Source: Prolixibacteraceae bacterium
Lineage (GTDB): Bacteria; Bacteroidota; Bacteroidia; Bacteroidales; Prolixibacteraceae
DNA length: 6,840 nucleotides
Direction: 5' to 3'
Assembly: GCA_017998095.1 (NCBI GenBank)
Contig: JAGODU010000202.1
Span: 1-6,840, forward strand
Part shown: piece after piece, positions 1 through 4,936 of the stretch
Position numbering within the stretch: position 1 is the first letter of the stretch
Layout: the number at the start of each line of letters is the position of its first letter
Position numbers and translations under genes: made by a program
Notes under the pieces: generated by a model
Databases searched by the model: none
Seen by the model: only the letters and a program-made list of their open reading frames with translations
What the model was told of the DNA's origin: nothing

Positions 1-128
1 TTCAAAATAATCCTCCACGCAGTGGTAATAATCCGTATCCTGCGGTTGGCGGGGGTGGTATGAGGCTGCCGGCAATGACATTTCTACCTCACGGATATGA
101 AGATCAACTGCGAAGGAATGATTTATAA
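1..128 (+). CDS. C-terminal tail of an unidentified protein (5' end outside window)
   Basis: The frame beginning at base 3 is open from the window edge to a TAA at 126-128, giving 41 residues. They start with a low-complexity Asn/Pro/Gly stretch containing two NNP units and a run of four Gly, and end in a charged tail, YEDQLRRNDL. The other two + frames are closed within the first 63 bases. A flexible Pro/Asn/Gly linker followed by a short charged end is typical of a protein C-terminus, but no family can be named. A perfect 20-bp inverted repeat overlaps the stop codon. An open run of this length could occur by chance, so confidence is moderate. Confidence 0.5.
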   Translation, partial: QNNPPRSGNNPYPAVGGGGMRLPAMTFLPHGYEDQLRRNDL

Positions 129-146
129 TAGGACGAACGTCCTATT
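127..146. repeat. Perfect 9-bp inverted repeat overlapping the upstream stop codon
   Basis: The arms AATAGGACG (127-135) and CGTCCTATT (138-146) are perfectly complementary around a central AA. As RNA this would fold as an 8-bp stem with a GAAC loop. No T-tract follows, so it is a poor intrinsic terminator. It could be a weak transcription end for the upstream gene, or a repressor site, given its symmetry. Confidence 0.5.
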
Positions 147-194
147 GTCAAGAAAGAAATAATGTCTATTTCATGAACAAATAAAAATATCAGT

Positions 195-223
195 TTGACA
201 GTTACAGTCGATTTAGATAAAGA
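195..223 (+). promoter_or_regulatory. Possible sigma70 promoter upstream of the truncated Fe-S gene
   Basis: A perfect TTGACA at 195-200 is followed 17 bp later by TAAAGA (218-223), which matches only 3 of 6 positions of the -10 consensus. The position would allow transcription into the truncated Fe-S gene and the intact flavoprotein gene. The -35 is convincing and the -10 is weak. Copies of TATCAGT flank it at 188-194, 223-229 (inverted) and 254-260. Confidence 0.3.
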
Positions 224-266
224 CTGATAGTCAGAAAATAGGCTTTGTTAATATATCAGTGATGAA

Positions 267-518
267 GTGAAGGGAGCGGACGGCGTTCGCATCCGGTCGT
301 GGGATTCCTGTATGTTTCCACTGTTTACCAAGGAAACATCGGGTCACAACCCGCGCTCGTCCCAGAAGGAAAGATGGCGTCAACGTGCGATGCACAAGTT
401 CAAATATTATGTAGATATGTTCAATTGCATTGCCTGTGTCGGTTGCGGCAGATGCGTCATGTCTTGTCCCGTAAATATTGATATTCGTAAAATTGTTGAA
501 GATATTTCAAAATTATAA
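267..518 (+). pseudogene. 5'-truncated 4Fe-4S electron-transfer subunit (HydB/AsrA-like C-terminus)
   Basis: The 83-aa frame opens at GTG 267 with no convincing ribosome binding site. It reads directly into RIRSWDSCMFPLFTKETSGH, a hallmark of the C-terminal half of sulfhydrogenase beta / anaerobic sulfite reductase A-type Fe-S proteins. The QKERWRQRAMHKFKYY segment follows, then a ferredoxin-type motif CVGCGRC-x3-CP near residues 57-68 and the CPVNIDI ending. Full-length members are usually around 300-350 aa and carry an N-terminal domain and another Cys-rich cluster motif. Both are absent, and the upstream in-frame sequence (129-266) contains several stops and no homology. The frame ends 14 bp before the flavoprotein gene, its usual partner. 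It is most likely a remnant of an interrupted gene. A short monocluster ferredoxin-like product cannot be excluded. Confidence 0.72.
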
Positions 519-532
519 TCAGGGAGTTAGTA

Positions 533-1372
533 ATGCAGAACCCGTATATACCGTATCCCGTTGTGGTGGATAAAATCATTACCGAAGTCGATACCAAAGA
601 CATCAAAACATTCCGTTTTAAATTCGTGAATCCGGAAGATGAGCAGAAATACGCCTATATCCCCGGACAATTCGGCGAACTTTCCATCTTCGGCAAAGGC
701 GAATCACCGATTGGTATCGCTTCATCTCCGACGCAGAAAGGTTACGTGGAATTCACGGTACAGAAAGCCGGTGTGGTCACCTCGGCGCTTCACGAAATGG
801 AAGAAGGAACCGAGATGGGCATCCGCGGACCCTTGGGCAATTCGTGGCCGCTGGACTTTCTGGCAGGCAAAAATATAGTCATCGTCGGCGGCGGTTTCGC
901 GTTTACCACTCTGCGTTCGCTGATTAATTACATGCTTTTCGAAGACAACCGCAAACGTTTCGGCAATATCACGGTGATTTACGGCGCACGAAATCCCGGC
1001 CTGTTGCTGTATAAGGATGAACTGATCGAGTGGGGAAAGAGAACAGACATCAATCTGAATGTGACCGTTGATAAAGGTGATGCGACCTGGAAAGGTCGTG
1101 AAGGTTTCGTTCCCACAGTCTGCAAGGAAGTTGCTCCCAGCAAGGAAAACGCCGTAGCGGTTATCTGCGGACCTCCGATTATGATTCGCTTTACACTGCC
1201 GGTATTTTTCGATCTGGGCTTTTCCAAGGAAAATATTATCACCTCTCTGGAAATGAGGATGAAATGCGGTATCGGCAAATGCGGACGCTGCAATGTCGGC
1301 AGCAAGTATGTCTGCAAGGACGGTCCGGTATTTTCGCTCGCGGAACTGGATAAACTGACACCGGAATATTAA
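533..1372 (+). CDS. FAD/NAD(P)-binding oxidoreductase subunit with C-terminal 2Fe-2S site (HydG/AsrB/FlxA-like)
   Basis: This full-length 279-aa protein belongs to the ferredoxin-reductase superfamily, in the dihydroorotate dehydrogenase electron-transfer subunit-like branch. An FAD domain (about 5-108) shows PGQF (44-47), ESPIGIASSP (57-66) in the flavin-binding position, and GPLGNSW (99-105). The NAD(P) domain (about 112-232) shows IVGGGFAFTTLRS (117-129) and ICGPP (211-215). Four cysteines, C245, C250, C253 and C261 (C-x4-C-x2-C-x7-C), form the 2Fe-2S site. Relatives act as gamma or diaphorase subunits that pass electrons between NAD(P)H and Fe-S partners in cytoplasmic hydrogenase, sulfite reductase or heterodisulfide-reductase complexes. 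The start is supported by AGGGAG at 521-526, six bases upstream. Its usual Fe-S partner immediately upstream is truncated, so its present partner is uncertain. HydG, AsrB and FlxA cannot be separated from this sequence alone. Confidence 0.9.
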   Translation: MQNPYIPYPVVVDKIITEVDTKDIKTFRFKFVNPEDEQKYAYIPGQFGELSIFGKGESPIGIASSPTQKGYVEFTVQKAGVVTSALHEMEEGTEMGIRGPLGNSWPLDFLAGKNIVIVGGGFAFTTLRSLINYMLFEDNRKRFGNITVIYGARNPGLLLYKDELIEWGKRTDINLNVTVDKGDATWKGREGFVPTVCKEVAPSKENAVAVICGPPIMIRFTLPVFFDLGFSKENIITSLEMRMKCGIGKCGRCNVGSKYVCKDGPVFSLAELDKLTPEY

Positions 1373-1419
1373 AAAAACGGCAGAGTCTTTTGGACTTTAT
1401 ACGTAAAAATAATTTTTGC

Positions 1420-1448
1420 TTGACATTCTTCTGCACCGGCATTATTTT
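1420..1448 (+). promoter_or_regulatory. Sigma70-like promoter for the leader and DUF1232 operon
   Basis: A perfect TTGACA (1420-1425) and TATTTT (1443-1448, 4 of 6 matches) are separated by 17 bp. It lies just after the flavoprotein gene and would start transcription near 1455. The resulting leader is about 180 nt long and contains two hairpins before the ATG at 1633. Confidence 0.5.
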
Positions 1449-1454
1449 ATAGTC

Positions 1455-1553
1455 AAACATTGCTTGTGACCCCACTTAATAAAGGGGAATAAACAGGCCC
1501 TAGGGATCTGAAAAAGTTGGTCTCCTGAGTTATTACTCATGGAGGCCTTTTTT
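1455..1553 (+). ncRNA. Putative terminated leader RNA or small RNA of about 100 nt
   Basis: This is the span between the predicted start of the 1420-1448 promoter and the first T-tract. It contains a CCCC/GGGG hairpin (1470-1473 with 1484-1487) and an imperfect hairpin at 1494-1510 (CAGGCCC...GGATCTG). A terminator stem closes it. AGGCC at 1495-1499 could instead pair with GGCCT at 1544-1548 in the terminator's right arm, an alternative fold expected of an attenuator. I do not recognise a known riboswitch or sRNA family. Transcription and folding are inferred. Confidence 0.3.
1519..1553 (+). terminator. Intrinsic terminator (first of two in tandem)
   Basis: The stem pairs GGTCTCC (1519-1525) with GGAGGCC (1541-1547) and TGAG (1526-1529) with CTCA (1536-1539). 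It has a single bulged T at 1540 and a TTATTA loop. TTTTTT (1548-1553) follows directly. An A-rich run at 1511-1515 on the other side means it could also work on the minus strand. It could end transcription of the flavoprotein gene or attenuate the downstream genes. Confidence 0.75.
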
Positions 1554-1564
1554 ATTGCGGAGTT

Positions 1565-1606
1565 AAACCTCCTTGAGATGATGCTCATCATCTCAAGGAG
1601 GTTTTT
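1565..1606 (+). terminator. Long perfect hairpin with T-tract, probably bidirectional terminator or attenuator
   Basis: Two perfectly complementary 19-bp arms (1565-1583 and 1586-1604) flank a central CT, and the T-run at 1602-1606 begins in the right arm. The left arm contains CCTCCTT (1568-1574), complementary both to AAGGAGG in the right arm (1595-1601) and to the real Shine-Dalgarno of the next gene (AAGGAGG, 1618-1624). If the promoter at 1420 drives the gene at 1633, this structure lies in its leader and could control termination or ribosome access. Confidence 0.75.
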
Positions 1607-1632
1607 AAATTTAAACAAAGGAGGAAAAGACC

Positions 1633-2049
1633 ATGCACAAAGAGAAAGTATTAAGCGGTATTAATGAAGGGTTCATCAAAAGAGGAGCGGCTGAAGTCGA
1701 AGATGATGACGTTCAAAAGGTAATGGATAGAGCAAGCGACATCAGGCAGACGGTCATCGGCAGCAATCTGTTAAAAAGATTTTCCGAAGATGTAAAGCTT
1801 CTTATTGCGATGATCAAAGATTACTGGAATGACGTTTATCAGGACATCCCCTGGTGGGTCATTGCGGCAGTTGTCTTTGCGTTGCTGTATGTTCTCAATC
1901 CCATTGACCTGATACCTGATTTCATTCCCATCCTTGGACTGACGGATGATGCAGCGGTTTTAGCGCTATGTCTGGCTATGACGGAAAAAGATATTCAAAA
2001 ATATCGGCAGTGGAAAGAATCAAAGGAGCAGTCTCTTGTCGAGGCTTAG
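1633..2049 (+). CDS. DUF1232 (YkvA-like) membrane protein
   Basis: This 138-aa protein carries the DUF1232 signature in its second half. A hydrophobic segment WWVIAAVVFALLYVL (74-88) runs into the hallmark NPIDLIPDFIPILGLTDD (89-106), and a second hydrophobic stretch AAVLALCLAM (107-116) follows. The N-terminal 70 residues are charged and probably helical. DUF1232 proteins are small, widespread membrane proteins of unknown biochemical role. The start has a strong AAAGGAGG (1617-1624) eight bases upstream of ATG. The gene opens a compact unit with the SemiSWEET-like gene six bases downstream. The long leader with two hairpins implies expression is controlled after transcription starts, by inference. 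Family assignment is firm and function unknown. Confidence 0.88.
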   Translation: MHKEKVLSGINEGFIKRGAAEVEDDDVQKVMDRASDIRQTVIGSNLLKRFSEDVKLLIAMIKDYWNDVYQDIPWWVIAAVVFALLYVLNPIDLIPDFIPILGLTDDAAVLALCLAMTEKDIQKYRQWKESKEQSLVEA

Positions 2050-2055
2050 TGAATT

Positions 2056-2343
2056 ATGGATATTAGAAATATTTTTGAAATCATTGGGACGACTGGTTCA
2101 CTGATTATGTGTGCCAGTTCTGTTCCTCAAATTCTGAAGACGTATAGGATGAAATGCGCTGACGGCCTGAGCGGTTCTTATCTGGCAATTCTGATGATCG
2201 GGATGTCGCTCATTCTGCTTTATGCCTTGCACGTTAAGGATATAGTGTTCATTTTGGGAAATGGCATTTCACTCACATTAACAGCAATACTGATTGTCCT
2301 CCGGTATAAATACAGCGCAAGCATCCGGCAGAGTGACACATGA
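2056..2343 (+). CDS. SemiSWEET / PQ-loop repeat family transporter
   Basis: The 95-aa length matches bacterial SemiSWEETs. Three hydrophobic helices are visible (about 8-22, 40-58 and 62-82). SSVPQILKTYRMKCADGLS (21-39) contains the Pro-Gln (24-25) that defines the PQ-loop motif, with the Lys/Thr and DGLS features common in the family. N69, inside helix three, sits where SemiSWEETs carry a conserved substrate-pocket Asn. Members work as homodimers moving small sugars or related solutes across the inner membrane; the substrate here is unknown. No good Shine-Dalgarno is adjacent to the start, and the preceding gene stops only six bases before it, so translational coupling is likely. Confidence 0.87.
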   Translation: MDIRNIFEIIGTTGSLIMCASSVPQILKTYRMKCADGLSGSYLAILMIGMSLILLYALHVKDIVFILGNGISLTLTAILIVLRYKYSASIRQSDT

Positions 2344-2401
2344 GCATTAAAGTTGCAAAGATTGGACAGAAAAGATGAAAAAGAGTTGTGAAAACTTACA
2401 A

Positions 2402-2410
2402 TGATATAAT
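2402..2410 (+). promoter_or_regulatory. Extended -10 promoter for the gene at 2431
   Basis: TGATATAAT contains a perfect TATAAT (2405-2410) and the TGn extension (2402-2404). No good -35 lies at standard spacing, which is tolerated for extended -10 promoters. Transcription starting near 2417 would give a leader of only about 14 nt containing the GGAG ribosome site (2420-2423). This suggests 2431-3251 is transcribed independently of the DUF1232 pair. Confidence 0.5.
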
Positions 2411-2430
2411 TTTTATTTTGGAGAAATTAA

Positions 2431-2904
2431 ATGATGCACGAATATTTGATTGATTCAAAAATAACGTATTCGTTTATGATTCTTATAATGTTTGTTCTTG
2501 CGCCGGAAATGTTTATTTCGGTAATAGAATTTCTTTCTCTCGCAGCACGAATACTTATTTGGAGGATATATGTATTTATCCTGAAGTCAGGATTCGTATA
2601 TTTAATAAGGATAACTCACATATATAACCTGATTCTGGCTAAAAAATCGTTGTGGCTGGAACTAATTGACGATGTAAACGAAGCCACGATCGTGACTTTT
2701 TATGACGATCTCGCCAAATGCATAACGGAAATTGGTCATAACGCCTTCAACGAAGACGATTTGGTGACCGTTGAGAAATACACTGATGAAGCCACTGCAA
2801 GAGTCGGACACGGCAAATGGGTTAAAATCTTTGAGCAAGGCCTTCCAAATGAATTAAAAGATATTATAAATGACAAAATATATAAAAGACAATATTTTGA
2901 ATAG
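2431..2904 (+). CDS. Hypothetical protein with N-terminal membrane region
   Basis: I do not recognise a family for this 157-aa protein. Residues about 11-70 are strongly hydrophobic and aromatic (for example YSFMILIMFVLAPEMFISV and IWRIYVFILKSGFVYLI), enough for two membrane helices. The remaining 85 residues are soluble and acidic, with predicted helices and little Cys or His. The N-terminal segment lacks a signal-peptide cleavage pattern, so a membrane-anchored protein with a cytoplasmic C-terminal domain is the simplest reading. GGAG (2420-2423) lies seven bases before the ATG; the next codon is also ATG and could be used instead. It ends eight bases before a small membrane-protein gene, so the two are probably co-transcribed. 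Confidence 0.72.
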   Translation: MMHEYLIDSKITYSFMILIMFVLAPEMFISVIEFLSLAARILIWRIYVFILKSGFVYLIRITHIYNLILAKKSLWLELIDDVNEATIVTFYDDLAKCITEIGHNAFNEDDLVTVEKYTDEATARVGHGKWVKIFEQGLPNELKDIINDKIYKRQYFE

Positions 2905-2912
2905 AGGGCACC

Positions 2913-3251
2913 ATGAAAAAGAATTATGCAAAGCAAAGAAAATCACAAATCGACAAGGATGAAATAATGGCTCTGTCCTTTGGAGTCTTGAATTTAGCTG
3001 ATTACCTGACAACCAAAAGAATTTTGAACACTGGTGGCGAAGAGTTAAATCCGATAGCCGATTTTCTTATCAGGAAAAAATGCTTTAGAGTTTTTAAATT
3101 TGCATCGACGCTGACAGGCATGGCTGCAATTTATGCGGAGGATAAACCTAAAATTACAAGCAAAGTATTGCTGGGTTTTTACACTTTTGTCGTTGCGCAC
3201 AACATCAAGGAAATAGTGCAACACGAAAGAGAAATAATAAAGAGGGATTAG
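2913..3251 (+). CDS. Small membrane protein, DUF5658-like
   Basis: The 112-aa protein has the arrangement typical of DUF5658 and related small membrane proteins. A first helix contains LNLADYLTTKRIL (26-38), a GGEELNPIADFLI turn (41-53) follows, and two further hydrophobic stretches lie near 58-75 and 83-97. The Asn/Asp in the first helix (N27, D30) and the ELNP motif (44-47) are the most distinctive features. The N-terminus is Lys-rich and the C-terminus charged, so both ends probably face the cytoplasm or interact with lipid headgroups. Function is unknown in the family. GAGGG (2904-2908) directly precedes the start, and the upstream gene ends eight bases away. The family name is a recognition from pattern, not a search result. 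Confidence 0.7.
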   Translation: MKKNYAKQRKSQIDKDEIMALSFGVLNLADYLTTKRILNTGGEELNPIADFLIRKKCFRVFKFASTLTGMAAIYAEDKPKITSKVLLGFYTFVVAHNIKEIVQHEREIIKRD

Positions 3252-3286
3252 AATAATATTACGCCTGGCAACAGAAAACATTAAAA

Positions 3287-3313
3287 GTCATTCCCGCGAA
3301 GGCGGGAATCCAG
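3287..3313. repeat. REP-like intergenic palindrome, copy 1
   Basis: ATTCCCGC (3290-3297) and GCGGGAAT (3302-3309) form a perfect 8-bp stem around GAAG, within GTC...CCAG context. This GTCATTCCCGCG...GGCGGGAATCC type is a very common interspersed extragenic palindrome in several bacterial phyla and resembles REP elements mobilised by RAYT/TnpA-REP transposases. No such transposase is in the window. It may also slow or stop transcription after the gene ending at 3251. Confidence 0.75.
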
Positions 3314-3352
3314 TTATCCCTGTGGAGGAGACTTTGTCATAATGTCAAAAGA

Positions 3353-3382
3353 TGTCATTCCGAAGCGAAGCGAGGAATCTTG
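3353..3382. repeat. REP-like intergenic palindrome, copy 2 (variant)
   Basis: GTCATTCCGAAGCGAAGCG (3354-3372) continues into AGGAATCTTG. It keeps the outer ATTCC...GGAAT pairing (3357-3361 with 3374-3378) of copy 1 but has the CGAAGCGAAGCG core. It matches the abundant GTCATTCCGAGCGAAGCGAGGAATC-type element, with a one-base insertion after the fifth stem base. Both copies occupy the same 150-bp gap, the second ending just before the ribosome site of the next gene. Confidence 0.7.
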
Positions 3383-3400
3383 ATTGGAGAAATTTAAACC

Positions 3401-3607
3401 ATGACAATTAGAATACCGGAAAAGACCCTTGCCGATAAACTTCTTGCTATGATTGGCAAACAAAGAGCCATTTTCATACCCCCAGATGTTTATAAGCGAT
3501 TCGGCCCATACGTTATTGTGCAGCCACAGAAAGAATCTTTCTGGCGGGCGCTTGTCAGGTCTAAAAAGGAAGAACCACCGGAGGGTTGGTTCTATCCAAT
3601 AGAATAA
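3401..3607 (+). CDS. Small hypothetical protein
   Basis: This 68-aa protein is not recognised. It begins with IRIPEKTLADKLLAMIGKQR, an amphipathic helix. A short strand-rich part (FIPPDVYKRFGPYVIVQPQ, 25-43) follows, then a basic WRALVRSKK segment (48-56) and an aromatic-Pro tail, EGWFYPIE. No Cys or membrane helix is present. GGAG (3386-3389) lies 11 bases before the ATG, slightly long but usable. It is separated by 21 bp from the nuclease-fold gene and probably shares its transcript. Small basic or helical proteins next to nuclease genes can be partners or inhibitors, but that role is only a guess. Confidence 0.65.
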   Translation: MTIRIPEKTLADKLLAMIGKQRAIFIPPDVYKRFGPYVIVQPQKESFWRALVRSKKEEPPEGWFYPIE

Positions 3608-3628
3608 TGTTTCTAAGGAGTTTCAATA

Positions 3629-4150
3629 ATGGAAGGTAAAAAAGAATTTTACAAGAAAGTAGAAGAAGCCTTGAAGTCCAAGGGATACGAATATTACGAT
3701 GGCGACAGAGATATCCCTGGCAAAGGAAGGCAGCATGCCAATAAACCTGATTATATAGCCGTCAAGGGCAATAATGTTTATATAGGAGAAATAAAGTCAC
3801 CGGCGGAAGGGCCAAAATCATCCAGTTGGCGACAGATACAAAACAGCGATACGGAACAGTTTGCTGCTGTGCGGATGGATGTCGTAAAACGTGAAAAAGC
3901 AGGGCTTTTATCACCGGAAATAGGCGGGCACGAAATTATTATCAACGGACAGATAGCGGACTATGTGCGTAAGATAGGCATTAATTTTGATTTGCCCGCA
4001 TCAGTTTTCCAAAATGTGAAAATTAGGATGGCCTATTCAATGCCGGAATCAGAAGAACGAAATGTGGAAGAAGCATTATCAAATTGCAGGAAAAAAATGC
4101 ATGATAAAATCACTATTGGTAACGGTTCAATAACATATCTATTCAGCTAA
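3629..4150 (+). CDS. PD-(D/E)XK nuclease-fold protein
   Basis: The 173-aa protein shows the catalytic core of the PD-(D/E)XK superfamily. An N-terminal helix (FYKKVEEALKSKGYEYY, 7-23) is followed by KPDYIAV (39-45) with D41, and NVYIGEIKSP (49-58) with E54 and K56. The 12-residue separation, with the second half lying on a hydrophobic strand, is the expected geometry for metal-dependent DNA cleavage. A following helix with Gln/Arg (SWRQIQNSDTEQF, 66-78) matches the position where many members carry an additional helix residue. Length fits a stand-alone nuclease domain. AAGGAG (3615-3620) lies eight bases before ATG. The downstream gene follows after 37 bp. Roles in the superfamily include restriction, recombination and defence; which applies is not shown here. 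No methyltransferase or helicase is adjacent. Confidence 0.75.
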   Translation: MEGKKEFYKKVEEALKSKGYEYYDGDRDIPGKGRQHANKPDYIAVKGNNVYIGEIKSPAEGPKSSSWRQIQNSDTEQFAAVRMDVVKREKAGLLSPEIGGHEIIINGQIADYVRKIGINFDLPASVFQNVKIRMAYSMPESEERNVEEALSNCRKKMHDKITIGNGSITYLFS

Positions 4151-4187
4151 AACAGATATTTTAACTGAAAATTATGGAGAATAAATA

Positions 4188-4808
4188 ATGCTTGTCACCC
4201 AATCTGTTGAAAGCAACATTAATATTTTGGCAAAGTCAAAAACTGCAAAAAATATTTCATCTGCTCTAAAGGATATGCCTTTTGGTCATTACCGTTGTGA
4301 GGATTTTGTCGATATCATAATGATCCCTTGCTTTATCACGATCCTTGATGGACATGTTCTGACAAAAGATAGCTTGGATATTGACCTTTTGGAATGCTTT
4401 CTAACCGATTGGTCGGGTAGAATGAGAAAATGCCGCCGGTGCGGAAGATACCATGATTGTCTTGAATCATCCGATGCTGAAAAAGATATAGACACAGGAC
4501 CTCATTATAAGGCACCGTTTATTCTGCTTCATTCAGATAAAAAGCAACGGGATGTGGAAGGTCTTGTCGCGTTAATTCCATCGATGACCGTTGAAGAGCC
4601 GTTTTCACCAGAGCTGAAAAACTGGATTAAATCAACGTGTTTTGTCTTGCATAAAAAGGCGCTTAAATGGCGGGAGAAATATGATAAATGGATTGCTATT
4701 GAATGTGAAAAAGATGCCTGTAAACAGAAAACATTCGCTGAAATAGTGGAGGAAAGATGGCTGCCTAAAAATATTAAGATTGAGTTAAATGGGCCAGAGT
4801 TTGACTAG
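4188..4808 (+). CDS. Hypothetical protein with CxxC...C zinc-knuckle-like motif
   Basis: No family is recognised for this 206-aa protein. A predicted mixed alpha/beta N-terminal part (1-75) precedes RKCRRCGRYHDC (80-91). There, C82, C85, H89 and C91 could bind a metal, although the usual spacing of a classic zinc ribbon is not met and a second CxxC is missing. The C-terminal half is helical and rich in Trp and Lys (LKWREKYDKW, near 169-178), ending ELNGPEFD. GGAGA (4176-4180) gives a good ribosome site seven bases from ATG. It follows the nuclease-fold gene by 37 bp on the same strand, so a functional link is plausible but unproven. No transmembrane segment is obvious. Confidence 0.68.
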   Translation: MLVTQSVESNINILAKSKTAKNISSALKDMPFGHYRCEDFVDIIMIPCFITILDGHVLTKDSLDIDLLECFLTDWSGRMRKCRRCGRYHDCLESSDAEKDIDTGPHYKAPFILLHSDKKQRDVEGLVALIPSMTVEEPFSPELKNWIKSTCFVLHKKALKWREKYDKWIAIECEKDACKQKTFAEIVEERWLPKNIKIELNGPEFD

Positions 4809-4827
4809 AATAAGGATAAAATAATAT
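4801..4827 (+). promoter_or_regulatory. Weak promoter candidate for the coiled-coil gene pair
   Basis: TTGACT (4801-4806, 5 of 6) lies at the end of the preceding gene and TAATAT (4822-4827, 4 of 6) 15 bp later, a short spacer. TTGTAT (4827-4832) with TAAAAG (4850-4855) at 17 bp is an alternative. The 4809-4936 gap is very A+T-rich and is the natural place for a promoter of the following pair. An imperfect hairpin (about 4880-4903, CCACCAC...GTGGCGG) has no T-tract. Confidence 0.3.
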
Positions 4828-4936
4828 TGTATGAAATTTAAAAATAAAGTAAAAGGCAACTAATTATTATGCAATGAACCACCACCACAGAAAGCCGTGG
4901 CGGAATTATCAAGTTAAATAAACAGGAGGTATTTCT

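Noticed and set aside
979..1475. Minus-strand open frames across the flavoprotein gene and its downstream region
   Set aside because: They are shadows of a strongly supported + strand gene and show no family motifs or ribosome sites.
2340..2378. 12-codon frame starting by ATGA overlap with the SemiSWEET stop
   Set aside because: Although the overlap resembles translational coupling, the product is 12 residues and has no recognisable features.
4876..4905. CCACCAC...GTGGCGG hairpin as terminator
   Set aside because: The stem has a mismatch and is followed by AATTATC, not a T-tract, so termination is not supported.
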